From Microcoleus sp. FACHB-831 (GTDB taxonomy: Bacteria > Cyanobacteriota > Cyanobacteriia > Cyanobacteriales > FACHB-T130), in NCBI RefSeq assembly GCF_014695585.1, contig NZ_JACJON010000056.1, forward strand, positions 17,070-81,069: a stretch of 64,000 nt of DNA. Reading direction: 5' to 3'. Within the stretch, counting starts at the first letter, position 1, and each line of letters opens with the position of its first letter. This document shows, in pieces, positions 18,339 through 27,905 of this stretch. The position numbers and the translations under genes are program-made. The notes beneath the pieces are model-generated. The model did not search any database, was not told the DNA's origin, and saw nothing but the letters and a program-made list of their open reading frames with translations.

Positions 18339-18431
18339 AAATGATCGCAAAATGCGCTTTACCTAAACACAGAGGCAATGATGGGCGTTGCTGAGTTAAA
18401 AATAGCTTGTGTTTATTTACTGTTATTAAAC

Positions 18432-19151
18432 CTAAGAATGCAGCATATCTTTCAGGGAATTAGCATCGCGAATAGCATGACCTTCGGGGTCATTATTGAA
18501 GTAAACGTATACATCAACCCCGTCTTGAAGAAATGAATTAATACGGTTTGCCCAAACAGACAATTCTTCATCGCTGTAGCCAATTCCCCGTTGTCCGGCG
18601 TGCATCCGAATATAAGTCCAAGGGGCAGTCAGACGGACATCGAGCGGAACCGTTGGGCTGACTGGCAGACAAAGCGCTGCACCAGAGCGAGCCAATAGTT
18701 GATAAACCTGTGGAATCAGCCAACTTGGGTGGCGGAATTCAAAGGTAAATTGTTGTTGCGGATAAGCTTGAAGCAATTCCAAGAACGGCTCAAGACGCTC
18801 GATATTGATAGACCAAGTATGAGGAAATTGGAATAAAATAGGCCCTAACTTTTCTTGCAAACCAGAGGCGCGTTCCATCAAGCGAGATAGCGGCTCTTCA
18901 GGGTCTTTTAACTTCTTCATATGGGTGAGGTAGCGGCTACCTTTGACAGCAAAAACAAAACCCTCTGGTGTTTGTTCGTGCCAAGTTTCAAAGACAGACC
19001 GCTCCGGCAAACGGTAGAAGGAAAAGTTGACTTCTACCGTTGGAAAATGGTGTGCGTAAAACGGCAATTGCTGGTCGCCAGGTAGGTGCGCTGGATAGAA
19101 CAAATCCATCCAGTGCTTGTAAACCCAACCGCTAGTGCCGATTTGAAGCAT
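18432..19151 (-). CDS. DUF72 domain protein (YecE-like)
   Basis: A 239-residue DUF72 family protein with a TIM-barrel-like fold and no established activity. The start at 19151 (MLQIGTSGWVYKHW) matches the normal family N-terminus; the alternative at 19166 adds five residues. Family landmarks are FYAHHFPTVEVNFSFYRLP, FVFAVKGSRYLTHMKKL, LGPILFQFP, TFEFRHPSW and YVYFNNDPEGHAIRDA. The N-terminal codons overlap the 3' end of the isoaspartyl peptidase gene by 20 bases, so the two are probably translated from one message. Confidence 0.88.
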   Translation of the reverse strand: MLQIGTSGWVYKHWMDLFYPAHLPGDQQLPFYAHHFPTVEVNFSFYRLPERSVFETWHEQTPEGFVFAVKGSRYLTHMKKLKDPEEPLSRLMERASGLQEKLGPILFQFPHTWSINIERLEPFLELLQAYPQQQFTFEFRHPSWLIPQVYQLLARSGAALCLPVSPTVPLDVRLTAPWTYIRMHAGQRGIGYSDEELSVWANRINSFLQDGVDVYVYFNNDPEGHAIRDANSLKDMLHS

Positions 19152-20046
19152 ATACCTTGGGGTCAACGCCCTCTTTCTTGGTAAACACAGCAGGTTTATC
19201 CATTTCTGAAGTTCTATAAGCTACGGCCATCTCAGTCGAGTTATGCGCCCATCCAATCTCTCCTTTAGGGTTTATGAGGATGCAACCAGCCTCGCCAACA
19301 ACCCGTTCGGTTAAAGACTGAATTGCCATTTGTGCTGCTTGCTCTGGATGTTTGCCTTGAGCCAGGAAATCGATAGCAGTCTTAGCCAGAACGACTGGAA
19401 TAATCGACTCGCCATCACCCGTTGTTGAGCAACCGCCTTTCTCAATATCAGCATACAGACCGCAGCCAACTAAAGCTGTATCGCCAACACGACCTGCATC
19501 TTGATTGGCAGTGCCGCCTGTTGAGGTTCCGGCGACCAAGTTGCCGTCAGCATCTAGTGCTACGCAGCCAACGGTGTTGGGGCGATCGATAACTTTCTCC
19601 TGCTCCTCCCACTGCTTTTCCTGCTCATCGGCGACCAAATCTTCTTTTGGACACATCTCAATCCCGTGTTTGGCTGCGAAGCGTTCTGCGCTTTCGGCAA
19701 CTAGCAGCCGGGGTTTTTCATCCATAATCTTGCGTGCTACAGAGATCGGATGCCGCACTCCTTGAACTGCTGCCACTGCGCCCCAACCTAACTTAGAGCC
19801 ATCCATGATCGCCGCGTCTACCTCTACTTCCCCTTGTTTGTTGAGAGTGGCGCCAAGTCCGGCGTTGAAGGTGGGGTCAGATTCGAGGACGCGGATGGCG
19901 GCTTCCACGGCATCTTTGGCACTGCCGCCTTTCTCAAGCACTGCCCAGCCTGCCTCTGCTGCTGCGGTACAGCCTTTATTGTTGGCTTCAACTTTTTCTT
20001 CTGTGATGGTTTTCGCTCCACCATGAACGATGATTGCAATTGTCAT
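19132..20046 (-). CDS. iaaA: Isoaspartyl peptidase/L-asparaginase (Ntn hydrolase)
   Basis: A 304-residue plant-type asparaginase that removes isoaspartyl residues from peptides and can hydrolyse asparagine. The precursor should cleave itself before Thr158 (NTVGCVALDADGN), giving a new N-terminal Thr nucleophile. STGGTANQDAGRVGDTALVG and the STTGDGESII glycine-rich segment complete the active site. The N-terminus IVHGGAKTI is typical. The residue before the cleavage point is Asn rather than the common Gly or Asp, which may affect processing rate. Its 3' end overlaps the DUF72 gene. Confidence 0.92.
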   Translation of the reverse strand: MTIAIIVHGGAKTITEEKVEANNKGCTAAAEAGWAVLEKGGSAKDAVEAAIRVLESDPTFNAGLGATLNKQGEVEVDAAIMDGSKLGWGAVAAVQGVRHPISVARKIMDEKPRLLVAESAERFAAKHGIEMCPKEDLVADEQEKQWEEQEKVIDRPNTVGCVALDADGNLVAGTSTGGTANQDAGRVGDTALVGCGLYADIEKGGCSTTGDGESIIPVVLAKTAIDFLAQGKHPEQAAQMAIQSLTERVVGEAGCILINPKGEIGWAHNSTEMAVAYRTSEMDKPAVFTKKEGVDPKVYASNRH

Positions 20047-20105
20047 TTGTTAACTCCGTATTGCCTAGTAAATTATCGAAACCACATTAATTTGTAGCCC
20101 CGTAG

Positions 20106-20151
20106 TGCCCACCAAAACCCTTACAACCTGGCCTAGAAGTTATGGTGGGCA
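20106..20151. repeat. Inverted repeat TGCCCACC/GGTGGGCA
   Basis: Eight-base perfect arms at 20106-20113 and 20144-20151 lie between the peptidase start and the glgX stop. The TAGTGCCCACC form is typical of dispersed cyanobacterial repeats. On the minus strand it could serve as a terminator for glgX. Confidence 0.5.
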
Positions 20152-20200
20152 GTGCCGAGCTACGTTTAATGCCTAAAATCCAAACTTTCTAATCGGCTCG

Positions 20201-22330
20201 TCATCCCAAACGACGCAATACTACGAGCGATCGCGCTACTACTGGCACGGCTTGAGTGCCACCGTACACTTTCTCCTCTGCAACGAAGCGCGGCTCTTTG
20301 GTGTCAATTACAACAGCCCACTCTTTGTCTTGCATCACAGTTGGTAGAGTAAACTCAAGCGTTTCGTAGTGGGCGTTAAAGAACAGGAGAAAACTATCAT
20401 CGCTGATGCGTTCGCCTCTGGGGCCAGGGCTGGGAATCTGGTTTCCATCCAAGAAAACCGCGATCGCCTTGGCATAACCAACATCCCACTGCTCCTCAGT
20501 CATCTCGCCGCCATCTGGATTGAACCAAGCAATATCGCTGATCCCCTTTCCGTGAATCGGTCGCCCTTGAAACCACTTGCGTCGCCGAAATACCGGATGC
20601 TGACGGCGGAAATAGATTAGCTCGCGAGTAAAATTCACAAGATCCTCATTTCCCGTCTGCAAGTCCCAATTGAACCAGGAGATTTCACTGTCTTGGCAGT
20701 AGGCGTTATTATTGCCGTTTTGAGTCCGCCCCATTTCATCTCCCCCCAGCATCATCGGGATGCCTTGGGACAACATCAGAGTTGTTAAGAAGTTCCGCCG
20801 CTGTCGCTCCCGCAATAGCAGCACTTCTGGGTCGTCTGTTTCACCTTCAACTCCACAATTCCACGAGCGGTTGTGGCTTTCACCATCCCGATTTTCTTCC
20901 CCGTTAGCTTCATTGTGTTTCTCGTTGTAGCTAACAAGATCGTTTAGCGGGAAGCCATCGTGGGCTGTGATAAAGTTAACGCTGGCATTAGGCCGCCGCC
21001 CGTTCAGCGCATACAGGTCAGGGCTACCAGTGAAACAGTAAGCAAACTGCCCTAAGCTCTCATCCACACCCCGCCAGAAGTCTCGCACCGTATCGCGATA
21101 TCTGCCATTCCACTCAGACCAGAGAACCGGGAATTGACCAACTTGATAGCCGCCATCTCCCAAATCCCAAGGTTCGGCAATCAGTTTCACATCTGCCAGC
21201 ACCGGGTCTTGGTGAATGATGTCAAAGAAAGCTGCCAGACTATTAACTTCATATAGTTCTCGCGCCAGAGCCGAGGCTAAGTCGAAGCGGAAACCATCGA
21301 CGTGCATCTCTAAAACCCAATAGCGCAGGCTATCCATGATTAACTTCAGCACTTGCGGCTGACCCACGTTTAGAGAGTTACCGCAGCCTGTAAAGTCCAT
21401 GTAGTAGCGGCGATCGCCCTCTACCGTTCGGTAGTAAACGAAATTATCGATGCCTCGCAGAGATAAAGTCGGGCCTAATTGATTGCCTTCTCCAGTGTGG
21501 TTGTAGACGACATCTAGAATCACCTCAATCCCGGCACGATGCAGTGCCTTGACCATCTCCTTAAACTCGTTCACCTGTTGTCCCACACTGCCGCTGGCGC
21601 TGTAGCCTGAGTAGGGGGAGAAATAGTTGATGGAATCGTAACCCCAATAATTCCTTAGCCCTTTATCAACAAGGTGTCCCGGACGAGCGAGGAAGTGATG
21701 CACGGGCATTAGCTCAACTGCTGTAATCCCCAGCCTCTGGAGATGCTCGATAGCTGCTGTATGTGCTAACCCGGCATAAGTACCGCGCAATTCTTCCGGG
21801 ATATCGGGATGCAGTTTGGTAAAGCCTTTGACGTGAGTTTCATAAATGACAGTTTCGTGCCAAGGAGTTCTCAGCAGGTTGTCATCCTCCCAATCAAAGG
21901 TCTGATCGACAACAACAGATTTCGGAACTAGGGGGGCACTATCTAGATCGGAAAATGATAAATCTTTTTCCGGATTGTTCCAATCGTAGCCAAAGAGTTC
22001 CGGGCCGTTGCCTCTGAGGTTGCCATCAAGTGCTTTGCCATAAGGATCGATCAAAAGTTTATTGGGGTTGAAGCGATGACCCTGACTAGGTTCATAGGGG
22101 CCATGCACTCGGAACCCATACCGTTGACCGGGGCCTATACCGGGCAAATAACCGTGCCAGACGAAGTTGTTGACTTCAGTTAAAGTTATGCGTGTCTCTT
22201 TATCGTCTCTATCAAATAAACAAAGTTCGACACTTGTTGCATTTTCACTAAATAAAGCGAAGTTTGTGCCTTTGCCATCCCAGAATGCGCCCAGCGGATA
22301 AACATTACCGGGCCAAAGCGGTACGAACAT
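20201..22330 (-). CDS. glgX: Glycogen debranching enzyme GlgX
   Basis: A 709-residue GH13 isoamylase-type enzyme that removes short alpha-1,6 branches from phosphorylase-trimmed glycogen. An N-terminal CBM48 (GNVYPLGAFWDGKGTNFALFSENATSVELCLFD) precedes the catalytic barrel. The GH13 regions are visible: DVVYNHTGEG, VDGFRFDLAS with the nucleophile Asp, LIAEPWDLG with the acid/base Glu, and NFITAHDGFPL with the third acid. The length matches the family. It is a single gene with a long upstream gap containing repeated CACTCTC elements. It belongs to storage metabolism, not to the surface-sugar genes. Confidence 0.95.
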   Translation of the reverse strand: MFVPLWPGNVYPLGAFWDGKGTNFALFSENATSVELCLFDRDDKETRITLTEVNNFVWHGYLPGIGPGQRYGFRVHGPYEPSQGHRFNPNKLLIDPYGKALDGNLRGNGPELFGYDWNNPEKDLSFSDLDSAPLVPKSVVVDQTFDWEDDNLLRTPWHETVIYETHVKGFTKLHPDIPEELRGTYAGLAHTAAIEHLQRLGITAVELMPVHHFLARPGHLVDKGLRNYWGYDSINYFSPYSGYSASGSVGQQVNEFKEMVKALHRAGIEVILDVVYNHTGEGNQLGPTLSLRGIDNFVYYRTVEGDRRYYMDFTGCGNSLNVGQPQVLKLIMDSLRYWVLEMHVDGFRFDLASALARELYEVNSLAAFFDIIHQDPVLADVKLIAEPWDLGDGGYQVGQFPVLWSEWNGRYRDTVRDFWRGVDESLGQFAYCFTGSPDLYALNGRRPNASVNFITAHDGFPLNDLVSYNEKHNEANGEENRDGESHNRSWNCGVEGETDDPEVLLLRERQRRNFLTTLMLSQGIPMMLGGDEMGRTQNGNNNAYCQDSEISWFNWDLQTGNEDLVNFTRELIYFRRQHPVFRRRKWFQGRPIHGKGISDIAWFNPDGGEMTEEQWDVGYAKAIAVFLDGNQIPSPGPRGERISDDSFLLFFNAHYETLEFTLPTVMQDKEWAVVIDTKEPRFVAEEKVYGGTQAVPVVARSLVVLRRLG

Positions 22331-23009
22331 AGATTAAGAACAAGGAAAAATGATAGTTAACAACATTCAACTCCTTAGAGCGCCAGCCAGCTAAAGGAAT
22401 TGATAAAAGGTATCAAGAGGTGAAAGTTTAGCAGTGCGATCGCTTGCGATACTAACAACTGCTTAACTTAAGTTTCAAAACTTCCATTTACAAGAACCAG
22501 GTATTTAGTTCCCTTTGTTTGGTATTACTTCAGAAAGTTTCACTGTCTTGCAATTATTTCTGAGTTTGAAACCGGAGTTAGGAATTAATTTAGATTCGCA
22601 GTCCCAAATGGAACAACGCACTCTCTTAAAAGACACTACTTATTAATCTATGCGTTAATTTTTTGCCCAACTTCTACCGCAGGAATGGCGTTAATGATAA
22701 GAGAGAGTGTTATCATCTATACAAAATGCACTCTCATATACAGTTAAATTTGTCAATAGGATGAGTTGAGCTGTTAGCTGTTATAACCTTTGGGCGAAAC
22801 CTTATATAGGTATAGTTATTGCAGTGCGATCGCATATTATTTGGTAAGCATCAGCACGCGGTTTTGGGGATGCCTAATTTCACTATCTATGAGTCCAACT
22901 TCTTCAATTTACCGTTACACCCTAGACCAATTCGATACTTTCTTTGCGATTTTTTGAAGGATAAATGAGTTCTGGTGATTCTACCTCATCTATTATATTG
23001 ACCAATAGC
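22331..23009. other. 0.68-kb interval upstream of glgX
   Basis: No gene seen. It holds GCACTCTC at 22619, the inverted form within a GATAA...TTATC hairpin at 22696-22714, and GCACTCTC again at 22729. These could be regulatory elements for glgX, which starts at 22330. Confidence 0.4.
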
Positions 23010-23822
23010 TTAAGCCTTGGCTTGTGCAAATCCAGCAGCATTTCTGTGACCGCCGCCGCCATATTGTTTGGCGATTTCGCTGACATCGAAATTGCCTATG
23101 CTACGCAATCCCCACCTAGTATTTCCATCTTCATCATCAGAAGCGATCGCACTAAAAGGAGCTTCAGGAAGAAGCTTGCACAGGTAATTCCCAATATCAG
23201 AGGTATAGGTAGGCTTAGATGTATGAACTGTGGGGACTTTATACCCTCCTATTTCTGTCCAGGTATAGGTAGTCGCGATCGCTTCCACATCTTGTTGTCT
23301 TTTCTGAAGAATAGGAGTGCCAATCGTTCGCGCTATAAATAAAAAGTCATCATAAGAAAGTTTAGCTAGAGCATCCCAGACCTGAAAATCCATTTTAAAA
23401 GACCGGAGCGTTACATAAACCTCATCAGAAATAGTAAGCTCTTTCTTCCATAAATCTCGGTCTTGTACATACTGGATGAGAGTAGGAACTGGCTCGTCAG
23501 GATGCCAATATTCCCACGCCAGAACTGCCCCTGATTTATTCATATTGAAGTTAGCAAAAGATAGCCCCAGGAGAGCTTCTTGGGCTGTTTTGTGGTGGTC
23601 GAGTACGACAATTTCGCTGGCTATCTTTGCCATAGCTAGCATGACTTGCCTTGAATAAGAAAAATCCACCACGTACACGCGATCGCCATCATTTATCGTA
23701 GGTGGTTCTTCTCCGTAGCTCACTCCAATGTACTCAGCAGTATCCCCCAACACCGTCCAAGCGCAATAAGCGGCACTAAAACCGTCATTACAACCGTTGT
23801 GATAAAGGACTTTCGTCTCCAT
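23010..23822 (-). CDS. DHH-family phosphoesterase
   Basis: A 270-residue protein of the DHH/DHHA1 phosphoesterase superfamily, a relative of nanoRNases and RecJ-like enzymes. The N-terminus LYHNGCNDGFSAAYCAW corresponds to the first metal-binding motif (HxxxDG spacing retained as HNGCNDG). VVDFSYSRQ and VLDHHKTA give the second Asp and the DHH motif. The C-terminal DHHA1 signature is KQYGGGGHRNAAGF. The substrate cannot be assigned. It lies downstream of hflX on the same strand, separated by a 114-base gap with a hairpin. Confidence 0.85.
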   Translation of the reverse strand: METKVLYHNGCNDGFSAAYCAWTVLGDTAEYIGVSYGEEPPTINDGDRVYVVDFSYSRQVMLAMAKIASEIVVLDHHKTAQEALLGLSFANFNMNKSGAVLAWEYWHPDEPVPTLIQYVQDRDLWKKELTISDEVYVTLRSFKMDFQVWDALAKLSYDDFLFIARTIGTPILQKRQQDVEAIATTYTWTEIGGYKVPTVHTSKPTYTSDIGNYLCKLLPEAPFSAIASDDEDGNTRWGLRSIGNFDVSEIAKQYGGGGHRNAAGFAQAKA

Positions 23823-23874
23823 GAGGCTCTCCTTTTGCTACTATTACCATTTCACTTAAATTATGATACAGCGC

Positions 23875-23893
23875 GCCCCTTTTTAAGAGGGGC
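23875..23893. terminator. Hairpin after hflX
   Basis: GCCCCT (23875-23880) pairs with AGGGGC (23888-23893) around a seven-base AT loop. On the minus strand it follows the hflX stop by about 45 bases and precedes the phosphoesterase gene. Confidence 0.55.
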
Positions 23894-23936
23894 TAAGAGC
23901 AACTCAACTGTATCGCTAATAAAGTGAATCGGTATA

Positions 23937-25646
23937 TCAGCTTTGAGCCGTTACTACAGGTGAAGCAACTTCGTTAATTAGTTGCACCAATCGCTGTCGT
24001 AGCGTATCTAAACCCAAACGTTCAGTAGCTGAAATAAAGATTGCTTCGGGATACTCTCTTTGAGCTAAAGCCAGAGTTTCGCTATCTACTCGATCGAGCT
24101 TATTAAAGGCAATCAACGCTTTACCTGGAAGCGCGGGCATTTCTCCTAGCACTTCCTTGACTGAGCTAATGTGGCTTTCCCAAGCTGGATGCGAAAGATC
24201 GACGACATGAAGCAACGCATCTGCTTCAGTTACTTCCTCTAGGGTTGCTCGGAAAGCATCCATTAGAGGTGGCGGCAGTTCGTGAATAAACCCTACCGTA
24301 TCTATCAGCAGAACAGACCTTTTTTCATGAGTTTCTGGATTGGTAATTACCAGTTTTCGCGTTGTTGGGTCGAGAGTTGCAAACAGTTGATCTGCCGTAT
24401 AAACTTCGGCATGAGTTAACACATTTAGTAGAGTAGACTTGCCAGCATTGGTATAACCAACTACTGCGATCGCGGGAATTTCTTGCTGTTGTCTTTGTTG
24501 TCGCAAGCGGGCGCGATGTGCCTGCAATTGATTTACTTCCTGTTGGAGTTGTGCAATCCGCCGCTGAATGGTTCGCCGCTCTGTTTCTAGTTTTGTTTCA
24601 CCAGGGCCTCGCGTCCCAATTCCACCCCCTAGCCTGGACATTTCCTGTCCTCGACCGCGAAGCCGAGGCAGCATATATTCCATCTGAGCTAGTTCTACTT
24701 GCAATTTACCTGCTTGAGATTGAGCGCGTTGAGCGAAGATATCGAGAATTACTTCTGTTCTGTCTACAACTCGAATACCAATTTTGTTTTCCAGGTTGCG
24801 AACTTGAGAGGCGGAAATATCGCGGTCAAAGACAACTAAATTAGCACCAATCTTTTGAGCTAAAGCCGCAATTTCTTCAATTTTTCCCTCACCGATGACA
24901 GTTTGAGGATGGGGACGCGATCGCTTTTGCGTTACCGTCTCCAATACCTTTCCTCCAGCGCTTTCCACTAAGCGCACGAGTTCGTCAAGTCCATCTTGAA
25001 AGCGCTGCGGTGTGACATCATCTGTCATCAATCCCACTAGCAGAACTTTGTCCCCGTCGGATTCTAATTGCTCAAACTGGAATGTTCCATTACCTGACTC
25101 TTTGAACTCTTTCTCCCACTCATGAACTAAGTCGTCAAAGTCTTGGTCGGTCAGAGCATCTAGACTCATGGGAGGGGAAACTGTCCAGGGCGTTTCGCCA
25201 TCGGTTACGAGGTAAGCCAGATAAGCTTGTTTAACATGGGCAGTTGCACCCTTTTTCTTGCGATCGCTTGCTTCGATTGTGGGGGTTAATACCACTAAGG
25301 CATCTAAACGCTGCTGTACCATCGCCGTCAACGATGCTGCATCGGGTGGATGTGGTTGAGCCGCAATGCAACGAATGCCACTCAAGCGTTCAGCGCTATG
25401 CCGAGGCAGTTCGGCGGGTGGAAGTTGAGTTTGGCTTGGCGTACCTACTGCAACTCGGATCGTCTGTCCGCGCCGATTTACATAGATGCAGACAGGATGG
25501 TGAATTTCCCCGCTGATGGCTACCAAAGTTTGGGCAAATTCGGGGGTAGTCACGCGATCGCTTGGTTGACGCTCCTCGTATAGCTGCTTTAGTTGCTTAA
25601 TATGGCTAGATTTTAATCCTTGAATATTGCCGTAAATAGTCTCCAT
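23937..25646 (-). CDS. hflX: Ribosome-associated GTPase HflX
   Basis: A 569-residue HflX, longer than the usual 400-450 because of a roughly 190-residue N-terminal extension. The HflX N-domain includes PHPQTVIGEGKIEEI and LVVFDRDISASQVRNLE, followed by the hallmark RLGGGIGTRGPGETKLE and a coiled segment. The GTPase motifs are G1 GYTNAGKST, G3 DTVGF and G4 FNKLD. HflX splits stalled or stressed ribosomes in bacteria. The extension (EERQPSDRVTTPEFAQTLVAISGEIHHPVCIYVNRRGQTI) is seen in cyanobacterial HflX proteins and may be regulatory. The start at 25646 is kept because the extension is well-formed. Confidence 0.93.
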   Translation of the reverse strand: METIYGNIQGLKSSHIKQLKQLYEERQPSDRVTTPEFAQTLVAISGEIHHPVCIYVNRRGQTIRVAVGTPSQTQLPPAELPRHSAERLSGIRCIAAQPHPPDAASLTAMVQQRLDALVVLTPTIEASDRKKKGATAHVKQAYLAYLVTDGETPWTVSPPMSLDALTDQDFDDLVHEWEKEFKESGNGTFQFEQLESDGDKVLLVGLMTDDVTPQRFQDGLDELVRLVESAGGKVLETVTQKRSRPHPQTVIGEGKIEEIAALAQKIGANLVVFDRDISASQVRNLENKIGIRVVDRTEVILDIFAQRAQSQAGKLQVELAQMEYMLPRLRGRGQEMSRLGGGIGTRGPGETKLETERRTIQRRIAQLQQEVNQLQAHRARLRQQRQQQEIPAIAVVGYTNAGKSTLLNVLTHAEVYTADQLFATLDPTTRKLVITNPETHEKRSVLLIDTVGFIHELPPPLMDAFRATLEEVTEADALLHVVDLSHPAWESHISSVKEVLGEMPALPGKALIAFNKLDRVDSETLALAQREYPEAIFISATERLGLDTLRQRLVQLINEVASPVVTAQS

Positions 25647-26008
25647 AATACTTAGCCAGGAAACTTGCTTCTGAATTTGTTAATTTAATATTTACTAATA
25701 TTTCTCTTTAACTTAATCTTCCCTTTGGACTAACTATCCCAGGGAACATAAGTTACAAACGCCCTCTATCAAAAGACGTAGTTGCTGCTCAATCTGCATC
25801 GCGAGATTGGGTAAGCAAGTTGCAGTTTATTTTATAATTTCAATGCACGCGATCGCCTACTTAAGGTAATAATTTAGTTAATAAACTTGTAGGCTGGTTT
25901 GAGTGCGAGCTTTCCCCAAGCATCTAAAATTAACCCATTTGGTTTTATCCCTCAAACTACGGTAAATAATCTACCTCAATTACTGAATTTTTTTTATGAT
26001 CGGTCCTG
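25647..26008. other. Gap upstream of hflX
   Basis: About 360 AT-rich bases between the end of the galactofuranosyltransferase gene and the hflX start. One HIP1 site near 25850. No hairpin strong enough to call a terminator and no gene. Confidence 0.5.
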
Positions 26009-27868
26009 TTATTCGCTGTATTTATTTATCTCTAAATATTTTTCCCAAAAAGCTTTGTTAGTAAGCTCTGGCCGAGTTTTTCTGTATAATCTCTTTAGAT
26101 CCGAAAATTGGAAAAATACCTGAACAGCAATAATAATTGCCTTATATAAAATTTTAAAAAACTCGACTCTCGAAAATACAACTACAAATCCTTCCTGACT
26201 TGTTAAGTTGTAATATAACGCTTTTCTAGCCCTAAAAATATTTACAGGTCTATAACCCTGTATAGGAGCAACTCTGTATCCGCCGTTGGTTATTACCTTA
26301 TCTCTATGAAAGAAAATAGAAGGCAAAAGATGGCCGTTCAAAGTTATTAACCTTATAAAACGGTGAACTGTCTTTTCGGTTTCCTCAATACTTTCCATGT
26401 ATTTTCCATGTACAAATGGCAGTTGGGGATTTTTTACCGCTTTCTCTCCCAGCTTTAAAATCTCTATGTTATTCTGTTCAGGATCTATAGTTTTCAAGTA
26501 ACCAGGGCCTTGGAGAAAGTCAGATGCAGCTTTTAATACAAGGTCTGCGCTTTTATACCTGTAACAGAATGCCTCTCTGAGGCTATTTTTAACAAAATAT
26601 TTTATCGCATCTATCTTAGTGAATTCATCAGAACATAGAGTTTTTAAAATTATTTCGTTCCTTCTGAAGTAATAATTTAGCATAGGGGAGTACTTGTTCT
26701 CTAGTGCTTCATGCCATACGCATATACCATTTAAAGTTATAATTTTTTGTTTTAATCTTAGAGGAAACTCCATGTCGTCCATTTTTATAAAAAATGGGTA
26801 AGGGAGACTAAACTCATCTATGTTTTTGGTAGGAAAGCAAAATAGCCACCAGCCATTGTAATTAATATGTTCTTCAATCTCATTAAATAAAACGTTTTTT
26901 ACATCTCTTAAATCCATATCTGGCTTTAGCCTGACAGTCTCGTTATCCCATATTGCTCCATTTTCATGCTGGATATACTGGCTGTCTAGTTTTAGCATAC
27001 TGCCACCAATACATATGTCTTTATTAATCACAAGCCTTTGAAAGTTATAGATTCTCTCATACACTTCTGGATATATAACAACATCATCATCCATGAATAT
27101 AATGTGAGAAAATTCATCTTTTCTTTTTAAGACTTCTATAATTCCTCTAGTATATCCTCCACTACCACCTGCATTTTTATTGGGAATCACGTGTATTTGA
27201 GGATGGTCTAATTCCTTTAAAGTTCTACCATTGTCAATTATAAATATTTCAAACTTTTCCCCTAAAGCTGATTTATTGAATAAATATTTTTTTATAAGTT
27301 GCATATTTTTTTGTACATATGGTTCTCGTTTATATGTACAAATAGCTACTGCAATTTTTACATCTGAAGTTTGACTGGTGGTTATTTTTGTGGAAAAGCA
27401 CCCACCTGTAAATAGACAATTATTTTCCAGTGCCTCAATTTCCACATACAATAATCCTGTATAGGGATGTATGGGTATTTCCTCAAACACGCATAATTCA
27501 TCTAAAGCTTCAGCCGTTACAATCTTTTGATTGACTAACTTTGTAGATTGTGAGAAATAATCTATATTTAGGAGCTTAACTTTGAATGTTCCTTTTAGAT
27601 TTAGATTGATACTTATGGCTTTTACATTGGTGTAATCTTTCCATTTTTGAACTGAAAAAGAATTAAAGTAAGTATCGAAACTTATGATCCCCCCTTTTTT
27701 GAGTTCTGCATAATTTTGTTCATAAGTTAAAATAACTTTAGAATTTTGACGTAAAAATAGGTTTTCGACAGTACATATATCAAGAGTTGGGAAAATTATA
27801 TTTTGAATTTTCCCCGATGTTGTTAGGCTTTTATTACCCAACCTTGGCGATACAAGAAGATCTGTCAC
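26009..27868 (-). CDS. GlfT2-like galactofuranosyltransferase
   Basis: A 619-residue GT2-family enzyme organised like mycobacterial GlfT2 (637 residues), which adds successive galactofuranose units from UDP-galactofuranose. An N-terminal beta-rich region (about 20-165) precedes the GT-A fold: VAICTYKREPYVQKN, the NKNAGGSGGYTRG loop, the metal-binding DDD at residues 260-262, NGWWLFCFP near 340, KMDDMEF at 363-368 where GlfT2 has its catalytic acid, and WHE with His386 at the position of the metal-ligand His. A helical C-terminus follows. It is last of four minus-strand genes with the ABC exporter and another GT2. A UDP-galactopyranose mutase encoded 11 kb away would supply its donor. Galactofuranose specificity is inferred from architecture and context. 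Confidence 0.82.
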   Translation of the reverse strand: MTDLLVSPRLGNKSLTTSGKIQNIIFPTLDICTVENLFLRQNSKVILTYEQNYAELKKGGIISFDTYFNSFSVQKWKDYTNVKAISINLNLKGTFKVKLLNIDYFSQSTKLVNQKIVTAEALDELCVFEEIPIHPYTGLLYVEIEALENNCLFTGGCFSTKITTSQTSDVKIAVAICTYKREPYVQKNMQLIKKYLFNKSALGEKFEIFIIDNGRTLKELDHPQIHVIPNKNAGGSGGYTRGIIEVLKRKDEFSHIIFMDDDVVIYPEVYERIYNFQRLVINKDICIGGSMLKLDSQYIQHENGAIWDNETVRLKPDMDLRDVKNVLFNEIEEHINYNGWWLFCFPTKNIDEFSLPYPFFIKMDDMEFPLRLKQKIITLNGICVWHEALENKYSPMLNYYFRRNEIILKTLCSDEFTKIDAIKYFVKNSLREAFCYRYKSADLVLKAASDFLQGPGYLKTIDPEQNNIEILKLGEKAVKNPQLPFVHGKYMESIEETEKTVHRFIRLITLNGHLLPSIFFHRDKVITNGGYRVAPIQGYRPVNIFRARKALYYNLTSQEGFVVVFSRVEFFKILYKAIIIAVQVFFQFSDLKRLYRKTRPELTNKAFWEKYLEINKYSE

Positions 27869-27905
27869 AGGTATTTACTCACTACTAATGATGGTAATTA
27901 AAAAA

